Source: Bryobacterales bacterium
Lineage (GTDB): Bacteria; Acidobacteriota; Terriglobia; Bryobacterales; Bryobacteraceae
NCBI GenBank assembly: GCA_016721425.1
Contig: JADKID010000021.1
Coordinates: 1 to 19,510 of the forward strand
DNA: 19,510 nucleotides
Direction: 5' to 3'
In this document: positions 1 to 7,919 of the stretch, one piece after another
How positions within the stretch are numbered: position 1 is the first letter of the stretch
How the letters are laid out: each line of letters begins with the position of its first letter
The notes under the pieces: model-generated
The model's input: only the letters and a program-made list of their open reading frames with translations
What the model was told of the DNA's origin: nothing
Databases searched by the model: none
Translations under genes and position numbers: made by a program

Positions 1-615
1 TGATGGGGCCGGTGGGGTAGCCGCGATCTGTGGGGACGTCGGCGCTGATGTTGGCCAGAAGAGATCAGCGTGGCCGAGGAAGTTGGTTTTAGGTGGGCCT
101 TGAGGACCTTGTCGAACTGGGGATAGCCGGTGTTGTAGGGGCTCGCCGAAGTGAGGAAGACCTGGATGTGGACGAGGCTGAGGACCTGGAAATCCTCGGC
201 GATGTCGTAGACGCGGCGCATCTCACCTGAGTCGAGGGGGCGGTGGTGCTTCAATTCCGCCGCTGCTGGCGGCTCCGGCTTTGAGGAGCTTCGCGGAGGA
301 TGCGGGGGGTATCCCGGGGAGGAGGCGGGGTCGGCGGCGACGGGCAGGCGTAGCGGCCGGGGTGGCGTCGATGGCTTGTTTGGCGCGGTCCTGGTCTGGG
401 GCGCGGGTGAAGAGGACGGCGTGGGTGACTCCACGCAGCCCCTGCATGTGGCTACCAGTTGCTGGCGACGTCGGGGGCGGAGGTGGAAGTGGGCGTCGAG
501 GGCAGGGCCGCCCCAGAGAGGCGAGCTGGGCGGTGGCTGGGAGGAGAGACGCGGCGGCTCCCGTGGTCTGGGCGAGGAAACGGCGGCGATTGGTGGTGTG
601 GTTTTGGGTCGTCAT
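1..615 (-). CDS. Tat-exported amidohydrolase family protein (amidohydrolase 2 type), frame-disrupted, 3' end outside window
   Basis: The start at 615 gives MTTQNHTTNRRRFLAQ, a twin-arginine (RRRFLAQ) export signal, so the enzyme probably acts in the periplasm. Reading on while switching frame gives the family's landmarks: DAHFHL with the metal-binding HxH pair (codons at 483-491), then GVTHAVLFTRAPDQDRAKQA, then ELKHHRPLDSGEMRRVYDIA and NTGYPQFDKVLKAH, then FLGHADLFW and RGYPTGPI near the left edge. These are typical of TIM-barrel metal-dependent amidohydrolases, which hydrolyse or decarboxylate small substrates; the substrate is not predictable. Frame changes are needed in the N-terminal part around 490-530 and near 257-265, 85-92 (an A run) and 53-56 (a G run). 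The start codon overlaps the stop of a tiny upstream frame (ATGA). No clear Shine-Dalgarno is visible. The family call is fairly sure; whether the gene is truly broken is not. Confidence 0.75.
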
Positions 616-745
616 TTATTGAGCGCTTGCGCGTGGATGGGATCAGGGGCCGGAGACGATGGCGGTTTCGGCGCGGCCGGCTGGGGCGGTGTGGGGCGAG
701 GGTGAACGCCTGAGCGGCGGCGCTGAGGAAGAGGATCGAAGGCAT
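612..745 (-). CDS. possible small exported Pro/Ala-rich peptide
   Basis: An AAAGG motif lies five bases before an ATG at 745 that begins MPSILFLSAAAQAFTLAP, a short hydrophobic stretch like a signal peptide. One frame change further on leads to a Pro/Ala-rich tail ending PDPIHAQALNK, whose stop overlaps the amidohydrolase start as ATGA. About 44 residues would result. It sits between the AraC-type regulator and the amidohydrolase on the same strand. I do not recognise the peptide. It could be untranslated leader, or a misplaced N-terminal part of the amidohydrolase. Confidence is low because there is no family match and a frame shift must be assumed. Confidence 0.25.
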
Positions 746-789
746 GAGAGCCTTTCTGTGGGCGCGCGGGGCGTGCGGATGGTTCTGTA

Positions 790-1740
790 TCAACAGGCCC
801 CGAGGGTTCGAGTTGCGTGGCTTCCTGGGCACAGAGAGCGGGTATCGCGCATGGGCGTTTGGCCGAAGAGGCGTTTGTATTCGCGGGTGAACTGGCTGGC
901 GCTTTCGTAGCCGACCTCGAGGCGGCGCTACCGGCATCGAGGCCCTGGATGGACATGCGTGTCCGCCCTTCCTGGAGCCGGATCTGTTTTCTGGTATTGG
1001 AGGGGGCTCATGGCGGTGAGAGCGCGGAAGTGGTGGTGGAGGTGGAGACGCCCATGCCGGCGATATCGGCAAGTTCCTCGACGCGGGCAGTCTTGCATAG
1101 TTGTCTTTGATCCAGGCGATTGCCTTGGCGGTGCAGTAGCTCTGGTCGCCGAGTGTGGCGATGGCGCGGAGGCGGGCGCCCTCCGGGCCTGCCAGGACGC
1201 GGAAGATGATCTCGCGCTCGATCAGGCCGTGGAGAAGGCGACATCCTGGGGCTGGTCAGGAGGCGCAGGAGGCGGCAGAAGGATCCAGCAAGTCCACAGG
1301 TGACTTCCCCGAGGCCAAAGCCGGGCCTTTCCGCTATGGGGCGTCACCGCGAGTTCTTCGCGGCCGAGCAGTTCCCGGACGACGGGCATTTGGAGCTTGA
1401 GGCGAGGGCCGAGGCATGGGGTCTGCTGGCTGGCCTCAACGACCCGGGCCACGACGGGGAGGGCGACGGAGGCGACCAGGTAGTGGGAAGTGCCGTAGGT
1501 AGGTTTGCCGCCGAATTCCACGCGCTTGCGCCCCTGGGCGGTGAGGATGAGGCTCGGCTCGTAGGTCATGGAGCAGGGCGGAGTGGGCGCGGTGCGCTGG
1601 TGGACGGTGAGGCCCGGCACCGCGGTAATCCGTTTCTGTTCGGAGCCGATGCAGGCGGCGATGCGGTGAGCCAGTTCTTCCTTGAGCTGCTGGAGGCGGT
1701 CCGGCAGGGGCTCGGAGGCTTGGATGGGACTGAGGGGCAT
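790..1740 (-). CDS. AraC-family transcriptional regulator (AraC_N + HTH_18), frame-disrupted
   Basis: AAGGAG at 1754-1749 lies eight bases before the ATG at 1740, which fixes the start over the upstream ATG at 1782. The N-terminal half is the AraC-type sensor domain: MTYEPSLILTAQGRKRVEFG, then HYLVASVALPVVARVVEAS. The C-terminal half is an AraC DNA-binding domain read across several frames: GLIEREIIFRVLAGPEGARL, KAIAWIKDNYA, RVEELADIAGMGVST, LTAMSPLQYQK, RMSIQGLDAG and EVGYESASQFTREYKRLFGQ, ending in a stop at 790. About 316 residues would result, normal for this subfamily. Frame changes fall near 1230, 1105, 1040, 990 and 930, each at a run of two to four identical bases. It lies divergent from the 2046-9566 operon and upstream of the amidohydrolase, so it may control both. 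The family is sure; the inducer is unknown. Confidence 0.85.
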
Positions 1741-2045
1741 CAGGGTGGCTCCTTTGCACCCAGAGTACATCCGGGCGACCATTTTCGCTAGCCCTCGACA
1801 GGAATAGGCTAAAACTCGGCGGGTTCAGGCTGCCGGGTGGAGAGGACAGGCGGTCTAATCTGGATACGGAGACTAAGAGTTGTGCGAATCCGGGCTATCA
1901 GGACGGGTTCGGCAAGGGCAGGAGTGACGAGGGATGGGCGCTTGAAGCGAGTGGTTTTTGGGCCTTCAGGGCGCGCGATTGCGGGCGGGTGTGAGGCTTT
2001 CGGGACTAGATGCGGTGCGAATGTTGAGATGAAACGAGCTGATGC
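1741..2045. promoter_or_regulatory. divergent intergenic region between AraC-type regulator and six-gene operon
   Basis: This 305-base stretch separates two divergent transcription units and must hold the operon promoter and probably the regulator's sites. Open frames cross it on both strands, but they match no family I know and lack a ribosome site. Apart from the regulator's ribosome-binding site I could not find a convincing -35/-10 pair or a clear inverted repeat. The operon's first gene has only a weak purine stretch (GAGATGAAACGAG) before its ATG. Confidence 0.4.
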
Positions 2046-3467
2046 ATGAAGGTCCAATCCGGCGCTGCCGTCGTCGTGCTCGCCCTGGTGGCTTGCTGTC
2101 CGCTGCTGTCTCAGGACTGGCCGATGTGGGGCGGCACGGCGCAGCGCAACATGGCCTCGGGCATGAAGAACCTGCCCGGGTCCTGGGATGTGAAGAGCGG
2201 CAGCAACATCAAGTGGAAAGCGCTGATCGGCACGACGTCTTATGGAAACCCGGTGGTGGCGGGTGGGAAGATCTTCCTCGGCACGAACAATGGGAATCCG
2301 AGGAATGCGGCGATCCAGGGTGACCGGGGTGTGTTGATGTGCTTTCAGGAATCCGATGGCAAGTTCCTGTGGCAGGCGGTTACGGACAAGCTGGCGTCGG
2401 GGCCGGTGAACGATTTTCCGCAGCAGGGCGTTTGCTCTTCTCCGGCGGTGGAGGGGAAGCGGCTGTACTACGTCAGCAACCGTGGGGAGCTGGTTTGCCT
2501 GGACACGGAGGGGTTTCTGGACGGGAAGAACGACGGACCTTTCCAGGACGAGGCAGGCCGGGGACCCGGTGATGCCGACATCATCTGGAAGCTCGACATG
2601 ATCAAAGAGCTGGGCGTGCACCCGCGCAACATGGCCAATGCCTCGCCGGTGATCTGGGAGGATCTGGTGTTTGTGGGGACCTCGAACGGCCGGAGTGACG
2701 AGGGCCTGCCCGCTCCGAAGGCGCCGAGTTTTCTAGCTGTCAACAAGAACACGGGGAAGGTGGTGTGGCAGGACAGCTCTCCGGGTGAGGGCATCGTGCA
2801 GGGGCAGTGGTCCTCTCCGGCTCTTGGCATGGTGGATGGAGTGCAACAGGTGTTCTTTGCGGGGGGAGACGGATGGCTGTACGGATTCCACGCCCGGACG
2901 GGGGAGCGGCTGTGGAAGTTCGACCTGAACCCCAAGAAGATTGCGCCCGAGGCGCGCAACTACGGAATTTCCACTCCTGTGTTCCTGGAGGGCAAGGTGC
3001 TGATGAGCGCAGGGCAGGATCCCGACAGCGGCAGCGGACGCGGCGCGGCGTACAGTATTGATCCCGCGAAACGGGGCGATATTACTGAGGCTGGAAGAGT
3101 GTGGCAGTACGAGAAGATCAACCGCTCCATCTCGACGGCGGCAGTGGGCGGCGGGTTGGCTTTCCTCTCGGATTTTGACGGCATTTTGCACTGCGTGGAC
3201 GTGAAGACGGGCAAGCCGTATTGGAGTTTCGATCTGAAGTCTCCGGTGTGGGGCTCTCCTCTACTGGCGGACGGCAAGGTCTACCTGGGCGATGCGGACG
3301 GGGATTTGGCGGTTTTTCAGGCGACCGCGGAGATGAACAAGCCCGTGCTGATGGATATGGCGGACTCCGTTTACGGCACACCGGTGCCAGCGAACGGCGT
3401 GTTGTATGTGATGACGCGAAGCCAGTTGTACGCGATCGCGGCGAAGCAGAATGAGACCGGCAAGTAG
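2046..3467 (+). CDS. exported PQQ-like beta-propeller repeat protein (BamB-like), possible lipoprotein
   Basis: The 473-residue protein begins with a hydrophobic leader containing LALVAC; Cys17 in L-V-A-C fits a lipobox, so it may be a lipoprotein, although cleavage after LLS is also possible. The rest is built of repeated blades ending in sequences like CLDTEGFLDGKN, VNKNTGKVVWQD, FHARTGERLWKFD, CVDVKTGKPYWSFD, the pattern of PQQ-enzyme-like repeats found in BamB and quinoprotein dehydrogenases. I see no cytochrome c motif and no clear dehydrogenase active site, so I do not call it an enzyme. It is the first gene of the operon, 21 bases before a second protein of the same fold. No frame damage is visible. 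A role in substrate binding or as a scaffold in the envelope is inference. Confidence 0.85.
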   Translation: MKVQSGAAVVVLALVACCPLLSQDWPMWGGTAQRNMASGMKNLPGSWDVKSGSNIKWKALIGTTSYGNPVVAGGKIFLGTNNGNPRNAAIQGDRGVLMCFQESDGKFLWQAVTDKLASGPVNDFPQQGVCSSPAVEGKRLYYVSNRGELVCLDTEGFLDGKNDGPFQDEAGRGPGDADIIWKLDMIKELGVHPRNMANASPVIWEDLVFVGTSNGRSDEGLPAPKAPSFLAVNKNTGKVVWQDSSPGEGIVQGQWSSPALGMVDGVQQVFFAGGDGWLYGFHARTGERLWKFDLNPKKIAPEARNYGISTPVFLEGKVLMSAGQDPDSGSGRGAAYSIDPAKRGDITEAGRVWQYEKINRSISTAAVGGGLAFLSDFDGILHCVDVKTGKPYWSFDLKSPVWGSPLLADGKVYLGDADGDLAVFQATAEMNKPVLMDMADSVYGTPVPANGVLYVMTRSQLYAIAAKQNETGK

Positions 3468-3488
3468 CAAGAGAGAGGCAGAAAGTCG

Positions 3489-4811
3489 ATGAAGACCAAG
3501 ACGAGACTCATGACTATGATCTTTGCGCCGCTGTTTGTAGCGGGCGCGTTCGGGGCGGACTGGCCGCAATTCTACGGGCCGAGCCGCAACAGTACGTCCA
3601 CGGACAAGGGCATTCTGCGAACGTGGCCGGAGGGTGGCCCTAAGGTGCTGTGGACGGCGCCTCTCGGCATCGGCTACGGGGGCGCGGCGGTCAGCGGGGG
3701 GAAGGTCTATCTGCTGGATCGCGACGATAAGGTCGGCGACACGTTACGGGTCTACGACTTTGCCAACGGCAAGGAACTCTGGACCTTTGCTTACGCCGCT
3801 CCGGGCCGGGTTGAGTTTCCTGGATCTCGAACCACACCGACGGTGGAGGGCAATCTCGTTTATACGGCCGGCCTGCGCGGGGATTTGTACTGCATCAACA
3901 CGACGACGCAGAAGCCGGTATGGCATAAGAACATCTGGACGGAATTCGGCGGCGGCGGGGCAGTTCCAGCCGGGCCATTTGCACCAGCGCCTGAAGGCGG
4001 GCAGTTGCCGATCTGGGGGATTGTTCAGAACCCGCTGATCTACCGCGATCTGCTGATCGTGGCGTCGCAGGCGCCGGGGGCGGGCGTAGTGGCGTATGAC
4101 AAAGCGACTGGCGATTTGAAATGGAAATCGGAACCGCTGGCGGGCGGCGCCGGATACGATACACCTTCCGTGATCAAGGCCCCGTCTGGAGATCAGCTCG
4201 TGATGATCACCGGCTCCCAGGGTTTTGGGCGCAGCGCCAAGGGTGGCAGCGTCAACGGCATCGACCCCTTGACCGGGAAGATCCTGTGGACCTACACCGG
4301 ATGGCAGTGCATGATCCCGGTGGCTCACGCCGTGGATGCCGGGGAAGGCAAGCTGCTGCTGGCGGGCGGCTACAATGCGGGGTCGGCGATGATTCAGATC
4401 GTGAAGAAGGAAGACGGGACGTTCGGAGTGAACGAGTTGTTCAAGAACCGGGACTTCGGGTCGCACACGCAGCCGCCGATTTTGTATAAAGACCATTTCT
4501 ATGCGCAGTTCACGACCAACGAGCGGCGGGATGGTCTGGTGAGTATGAGCATGAGCGGCGAGGTGAAGTGGAAGACGGGACAGGAGCCGGCGTTTGTGAG
4601 GGGCGGCGCGATCCTGGTGGATGGTCTGCTGATCGCCACCGACGGCGCGAAGAAGCTGTATGTGATTGAGCCTGATCCGGCTGGGTTTAAGGCGCTGGCC
4701 AGCGCCGAGCTGATGGAGTCCGGGCAGAACTGGGCGCCCCTGGCGTTATCGAACGGCAAACTACTGATTCGCGATCAGAAGAAACTGATCGTGGTTCAGG
4801 TGGGTCAATAG
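3489..4811 (+). CDS. exported PQQ-like beta-propeller repeat protein
   Basis: The 440-residue protein starts with a classical signal peptide (MKTKTRLMTMIFAPLFVAGA, cleavage probably just before ADWPQF). The mature start DWPQFYGPSRN echoes DWPMWGG in the preceding protein, and both carry the same blade pattern, here VYDFANGKELWTF, CINTTTQKPVWHKN, YDKATGDLKWKSE, IDPLTGKILWTY. The two are therefore probably diverged paralogues. A GAGAGAGG stretch about ten bases before the ATG serves as ribosome site. No heme-binding motif or catalytic signature of true PQQ dehydrogenases is visible. Thirty-eight bases separate it from the cupin-CMD gene. Function beyond the fold is unknown. Confidence 0.85.
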   Translation: MKTKTRLMTMIFAPLFVAGAFGADWPQFYGPSRNSTSTDKGILRTWPEGGPKVLWTAPLGIGYGGAAVSGGKVYLLDRDDKVGDTLRVYDFANGKELWTFAYAAPGRVEFPGSRTTPTVEGNLVYTAGLRGDLYCINTTTQKPVWHKNIWTEFGGGGAVPAGPFAPAPEGGQLPIWGIVQNPLIYRDLLIVASQAPGAGVVAYDKATGDLKWKSEPLAGGAGYDTPSVIKAPSGDQLVMITGSQGFGRSAKGGSVNGIDPLTGKILWTYTGWQCMIPVAHAVDAGEGKLLLAGGYNAGSAMIQIVKKEDGTFGVNELFKNRDFGSHTQPPILYKDHFYAQFTTNERRDGLVSMSMSGEVKWKTGQEPAFVRGGAILVDGLLIATDGAKKLYVIEPDPAGFKALASAELMESGQNWAPLALSNGKLLIRDQKKLIVVQVGQ

Positions 4812-4849
4812 GGACCGTCGTGGATCTGCGGTACGAGCGAGGGAAACAC

Positions 4850-5677
4850 ATGAGAGTGTCCGCGGTAGTTGTGACTGCGTTATGCCTGCTCGCGGTAGAG
4901 GTCCGGAGCCAGACCGCGAGGGAACAGGCAGTGATCGGGATCACGCGGGGCGGGGCGCAAGCTCCGCAAGCGGCGCCGGCCGACCACTTCACGGGGACAG
5001 CGCGGGTGGATTCTCCGTTCCGGGGGAGCGCGCCGGCGCGTGTTTCGGGTGCGCGCGTTCTGTTTTCGCCCGGCGCGCGGACGGCGTGGCACACACATCC
5101 ATTGGGGCAGACGTTGATTGTGACAGCGGGCACGGGCCGGGTGCAGCGTTGGGGTGATCCGGTGGATGAGATCCGGCAGGGAGACGTGGTGTGGATCCCG
5201 CCCGGTCAGAAGCACTGGCACGGCGCCGGACCGAACAGCTCGATGACGCACATCGCGATTACCGAGCAACTGGACGGCAAAACGGTTGAGTGGATGGAGC
5301 AGGTGAGCGCGGCGGAGTACAGCGCGCCTTTGCGCGGTCAGGCGGCGAGTGCCGGCGCCGCGGCGCGGCCGAGGCCGTCGCAGGGCGCGATTGGTGACTT
5401 TGCGCCCAAGCTGGCGCAGATCACGGACGACGTGCTGTACGGCGATGTTTGGGAGAGGCCGGAGCTATCGAAGCGGGACCGCAGCCTGGCGACAGTGGCA
5501 GCGCTGATTGCGTTGAACCGGCCGGAGCAGCTTCGTTCGCACCTTCGTATCGCGCGCCAGAACGGCGTGACGCAAGAAGAGTTGATCGAGACCATCACGC
5601 ATTTGGCGTTCTACGCCGGGTGGCCGAGCGCGGTAACGGCGATCGGCGTCGCCAAGGAAGTGTTCGGGCAGAAATGA
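4850..5677 (+). CDS. exported cupin-carboxymuconolactone decarboxylase fusion, hydroxynitrile-lyase-like cupin
   Basis: I place the start at the ATG at 4850 rather than an upstream GTG at 4820, because GAGGG precedes it and it begins directly with a signal peptide (MRVSAVVVTALCLLAVEV). Residues about 44-157 are a cupin: ARTAWHTHPLGQTLIVTAG gives metal ligands His81, His83 and Gln87, and GQKHWHGAG gives His124, with His134 nearby. This closely follows the small manganese-dependent cupin hydroxynitrile lyases known from Granulicella (GtHNL). Residues about 180-272 are a carboxymuconolactone decarboxylase domain with the end motif ETITHLAFYAGWPSAVTAI (His251); it lacks the AhpD CxxC. Cupin-CMD fusions are common and are often named (R)-mandelonitrile lyase or CMD protein. 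The true reaction is not known from sequence. The total length is 275 residues. Confidence 0.88.
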   Translation: MRVSAVVVTALCLLAVEVRSQTAREQAVIGITRGGAQAPQAAPADHFTGTARVDSPFRGSAPARVSGARVLFSPGARTAWHTHPLGQTLIVTAGTGRVQRWGDPVDEIRQGDVVWIPPGQKHWHGAGPNSSMTHIAITEQLDGKTVEWMEQVSAAEYSAPLRGQAASAGAAARPRPSQGAIGDFAPKLAQITDDVLYGDVWERPELSKRDRSLATVAALIALNRPEQLRSHLRIARQNGVTQEELIETITHLAFYAGWPSAVTAIGVAKEVFGQK

Positions 5678-5703
5678 TGCGAAAAACGAAGGCAGGAGAG
5701 GAC

Positions 5704-6780
5704 ATGAGACGTCCATTCATCGCGCTATGGCTGTCCGCAGCCGTGCTTCTTGCTGGCGCCAGTGCGCAACAGGCAGTGAAGGGCAAGCCGGAACCGTTGA
5801 TGATCGAGGAGCAAGGCAGCTTCGCGGTTGGCGGGAAGATCGTCACGAATCCCGGGACCTTTGATCACAAGAAGCCGACGCCGGATGGCCAGACGCTGCA
5901 CGGAGACCACGCCTACGTCTTCTACCAGATTCCAGTGAACCGGCGGAAACTGCCGCTGGTGTTCCTGCATGGCACCGGGCAGTTCACGAAGACGTGGGAG
6001 ACGACTCCGGACGGGCGGGAGGGCTTCCAAACGATTTTCCTGCGGCGCCGATTCCCGGTGTATCTGATCGACCAGCCACGACGAGGGGATGCGGGCCGCG
6101 GCACGGTTTCGGCGACGATCAACGCCACGCCGGACGAGCAGATGTGGTTCGGCACGTTTCGGGTGGGGATCTGGCCGGAGTATTTTCCGGGCGTGCAGTT
6201 TTCGAAGGATCCGGAAGCACTCAACCAATACTTCCGGCAGATGACGCCGAACGTGGGGCCGTACGATCCCGAGGTGAACTCGGACGCCTTCGCGGCGCTG
6301 TTCAACAGGATCGGGCCGGCGGTCTTTGTCACGCACTCGCAGGGTGGCGGACTGGGCTGGCTGACGGCAGTCAAGACGGGCAATGTGCGGGCGATCGTGA
6401 CGTATGAGCCGGGCAGCGGATTCCTGTTTCCGGAGGGCGAGGTTCCAGAGGCTCTGCCCAGCTCGGGTGGAACGCTGACGGCGATCGGCGTGCCGATGGT
6501 CGAGTTCCTGAAGCTCACCAAGCTCCCCATCATGATCTACTACGGCGACTTCATCCCGGAGAAGCCGAGCGACAATCCGGGCCAGGATGGGTGGCGAGTG
6601 CGGCTGGAGATGGCGAGGAAGTGGCGGGATACGGTCAACCGTCATGGAGGCGACGTGACCCTGGTGCATCTGCCGGAGGTGGGCATCCGTGGCAATACGC
6701 ACTTCCCGTTCTCCGACCTGAACAACAAGCAGGTGGCTGACCTGATGTCGAAGTTTCTGGCGGAGAAGAAGCTGGACTGA
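5704..6780 (+). CDS. exported alpha/beta hydrolase, esterase-713-like
   Basis: The chosen ATG at 5704 follows AGGAGAGGAC and opens straight into a signal peptide (MRRPFIALWLSAAVLLAGAS). In-frame ATGs at 5674 and 5677, overlapping the previous stop, are alternatives. The 358-residue product has an oxyanion segment FLHGTGQF (about 87-94), a nucleophile elbow THSQGGG with Ser212, a glutamate 23 residues later in VTYEPGS (Glu235), and His333 in RGNTHFPFS. A Ser-Glu-His triad with this spacing is the hallmark of the esterase 713 group first described from Alcaligenes. The segment PDEQMWFGTFRVGIWPEYF also fits that group. It probably cleaves esters in the periplasm or outside the cell; the natural substrate is unknown. 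It lies between the cupin-CMD gene and a second hydrolase. Confidence 0.85.
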   Translation: MRRPFIALWLSAAVLLAGASAQQAVKGKPEPLMIEEQGSFAVGGKIVTNPGTFDHKKPTPDGQTLHGDHAYVFYQIPVNRRKLPLVFLHGTGQFTKTWETTPDGREGFQTIFLRRRFPVYLIDQPRRGDAGRGTVSATINATPDEQMWFGTFRVGIWPEYFPGVQFSKDPEALNQYFRQMTPNVGPYDPEVNSDAFAALFNRIGPAVFVTHSQGGGLGWLTAVKTGNVRAIVTYEPGSGFLFPEGEVPEALPSSGGTLTAIGVPMVEFLKLTKLPIMIYYGDFIPEKPSDNPGQDGWRVRLEMARKWRDTVNRHGGDVTLVHLPEVGIRGNTHFPFSDLNNKQVADLMSKFLAEKKLD

Positions 6781-6801
6781 TGCGAATGGAAGGAGTCTGA
6801 A

Positions 6802-7872
6802 ATGGTTGGTCCATTCACGAAACAAGCGAGACGCGATTTCCTCAGAGCCTCCGGCCAGCTTGCCACGGGTGTGACGGTGGGCGCCTCTACGGCGACGGCA
6901 GCCTCGAAGGCGGTCCGGGAGCCCGCCGTGATCGGATACCACAATAGAAAAGGGCTGACGATCGAACGGGTCAGTTACCCGGCCAGGAACATGGGGACAA
7001 CGATCGTAGCCAATCTGTTCCAGCCAGCCGGTTTCGATGCGAAACGGAAATACGCGACGGTCGTGGTGACGCACCCTTTTGGCGGAGTAAAGGAACAGAC
7101 CTCGGGCCTTTATGCGCAGCATCTGGCCGAGCAGGGATTCCTAACGCTGGCCTATGACGCCTGCTATCAGGGCGAGAGTGGTGGCCAGCCACGGCTGATG
7201 GAGGTCCCGGCACAGCGGCTGGACGATATCAGTTGCGCCATCGATTTTCTCGTGAAGCATCCGCAGGTGGATGCAGGACGAATCGGCTCGCTTGGCATCT
7301 GCGCCGGTGGCGGCTATGCGCTGTGCAATGCCGCGACTGAGATGCGCGTAAAAGCGGTGGCTTCCGTGAGCACTTTCAATCTCGGAGAGGCACGCCGGGA
7401 AGGCATGGGCACGATCTCGTACGAGGAGCGAATGAGGCGGCTGAGGGATGCCGCCGAGGCTCGGTCTCGCGAGTCAGTTGGCGAGCCCGTGCGGCTGGTG
7501 CCGGTGGTGCCGGACAACCCAGATGGCTTTACGGAAAAGACGCCGCAACTGTACCGCGAAGGATACGACTACTACCGCACACCGAGAGCCCAGCATCCGA
7601 ACTCGCCGAACCGGTACGTCTTCTCGAGTCTTCCGCAGCAGATGGCGTTCTTTCCGTTTGAGCAGATCGAGACGATCTCGCCGCGCCCCCTGTTGGTGAT
7701 CGCCGGCTCCAAGGCCGACACGCTCTTCTGGAGCGAGGAGGTGATCAAAAAGGCGAAGGAGCCCAAGGAGCTCCACCTGATTGAAGGGGCGACGCACATG
7801 GACATGTATGACCGTCCGCAATTCGTGACGCCGGCCGTGGCCAAACTGGCGGCCTTTTTCGGCCGGATGTGA
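6802..7872 (+). CDS. Tat-exported alpha/beta hydrolase with Cys nucleophile elbow (YcjY/dienelactone-hydrolase-like)
   Basis: AAGGAG lies seven bases before the ATG. The leader carries a twin-arginine motif (ARRDFLRAS, residues 9-17), so the protein is probably exported folded. The hydrolase core (about 55-356) has HPFGGVKEQT near the oxyanion hole and the elbow GSLGICAGGGYAL, where the nucleophile position is Cys167 instead of serine. Asp305 (AGSKADTLFW) and His332 (EGATHMDMYD) complete a likely triad. Cysteine at this position is seen in dienelactone hydrolase and in the YcjY-type group, so it is a family trait, not a mutation. The product is 356 residues. It sits 21 bases after the esterase gene and shares the operon with a carboxylesterase. 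A lactone or activated ester substrate is plausible but unproven. Confidence 0.85.
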   Translation: MVGPFTKQARRDFLRASGQLATGVTVGASTATAASKAVREPAVIGYHNRKGLTIERVSYPARNMGTTIVANLFQPAGFDAKRKYATVVVTHPFGGVKEQTSGLYAQHLAEQGFLTLAYDACYQGESGGQPRLMEVPAQRLDDISCAIDFLVKHPQVDAGRIGSLGICAGGGYALCNAATEMRVKAVASVSTFNLGEARREGMGTISYEERMRRLRDAAEARSRESVGEPVRLVPVVPDNPDGFTEKTPQLYREGYDYYRTPRAQHPNSPNRYVFSSLPQQMAFFPFEQIETISPRPLLVIAGSKADTLFWSEEVIKKAKEPKELHLIEGATHMDMYDRPQFVTPAVAKLAAFFGRM

Positions 7873-7919
7873 TGGAGAGAGTGGGAATTCGCGATCACAG
7901 GTTTGCAGAGGAAATATCA

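Noticed and set aside
1809..2621. 270-codon minus-strand frame crossing the divergent intergenic region
   Set aside because: Most of it is antisense to the propeller gene and the rest has no family motif or ribosome site.
2046..4811. True PQQ-dependent alcohol dehydrogenases
   Set aside because: Only the repeat fold is visible. There is no heme c motif and no clear active-site signature, and both proteins are shorter than the usual dehydrogenases.
5725..7122. 465-codon open frame on the minus strand
   Set aside because: It lies wholly opposite two well-supported hydrolase genes, is arginine- and histidine-rich, and matches no family; it is a GC-driven shadow.
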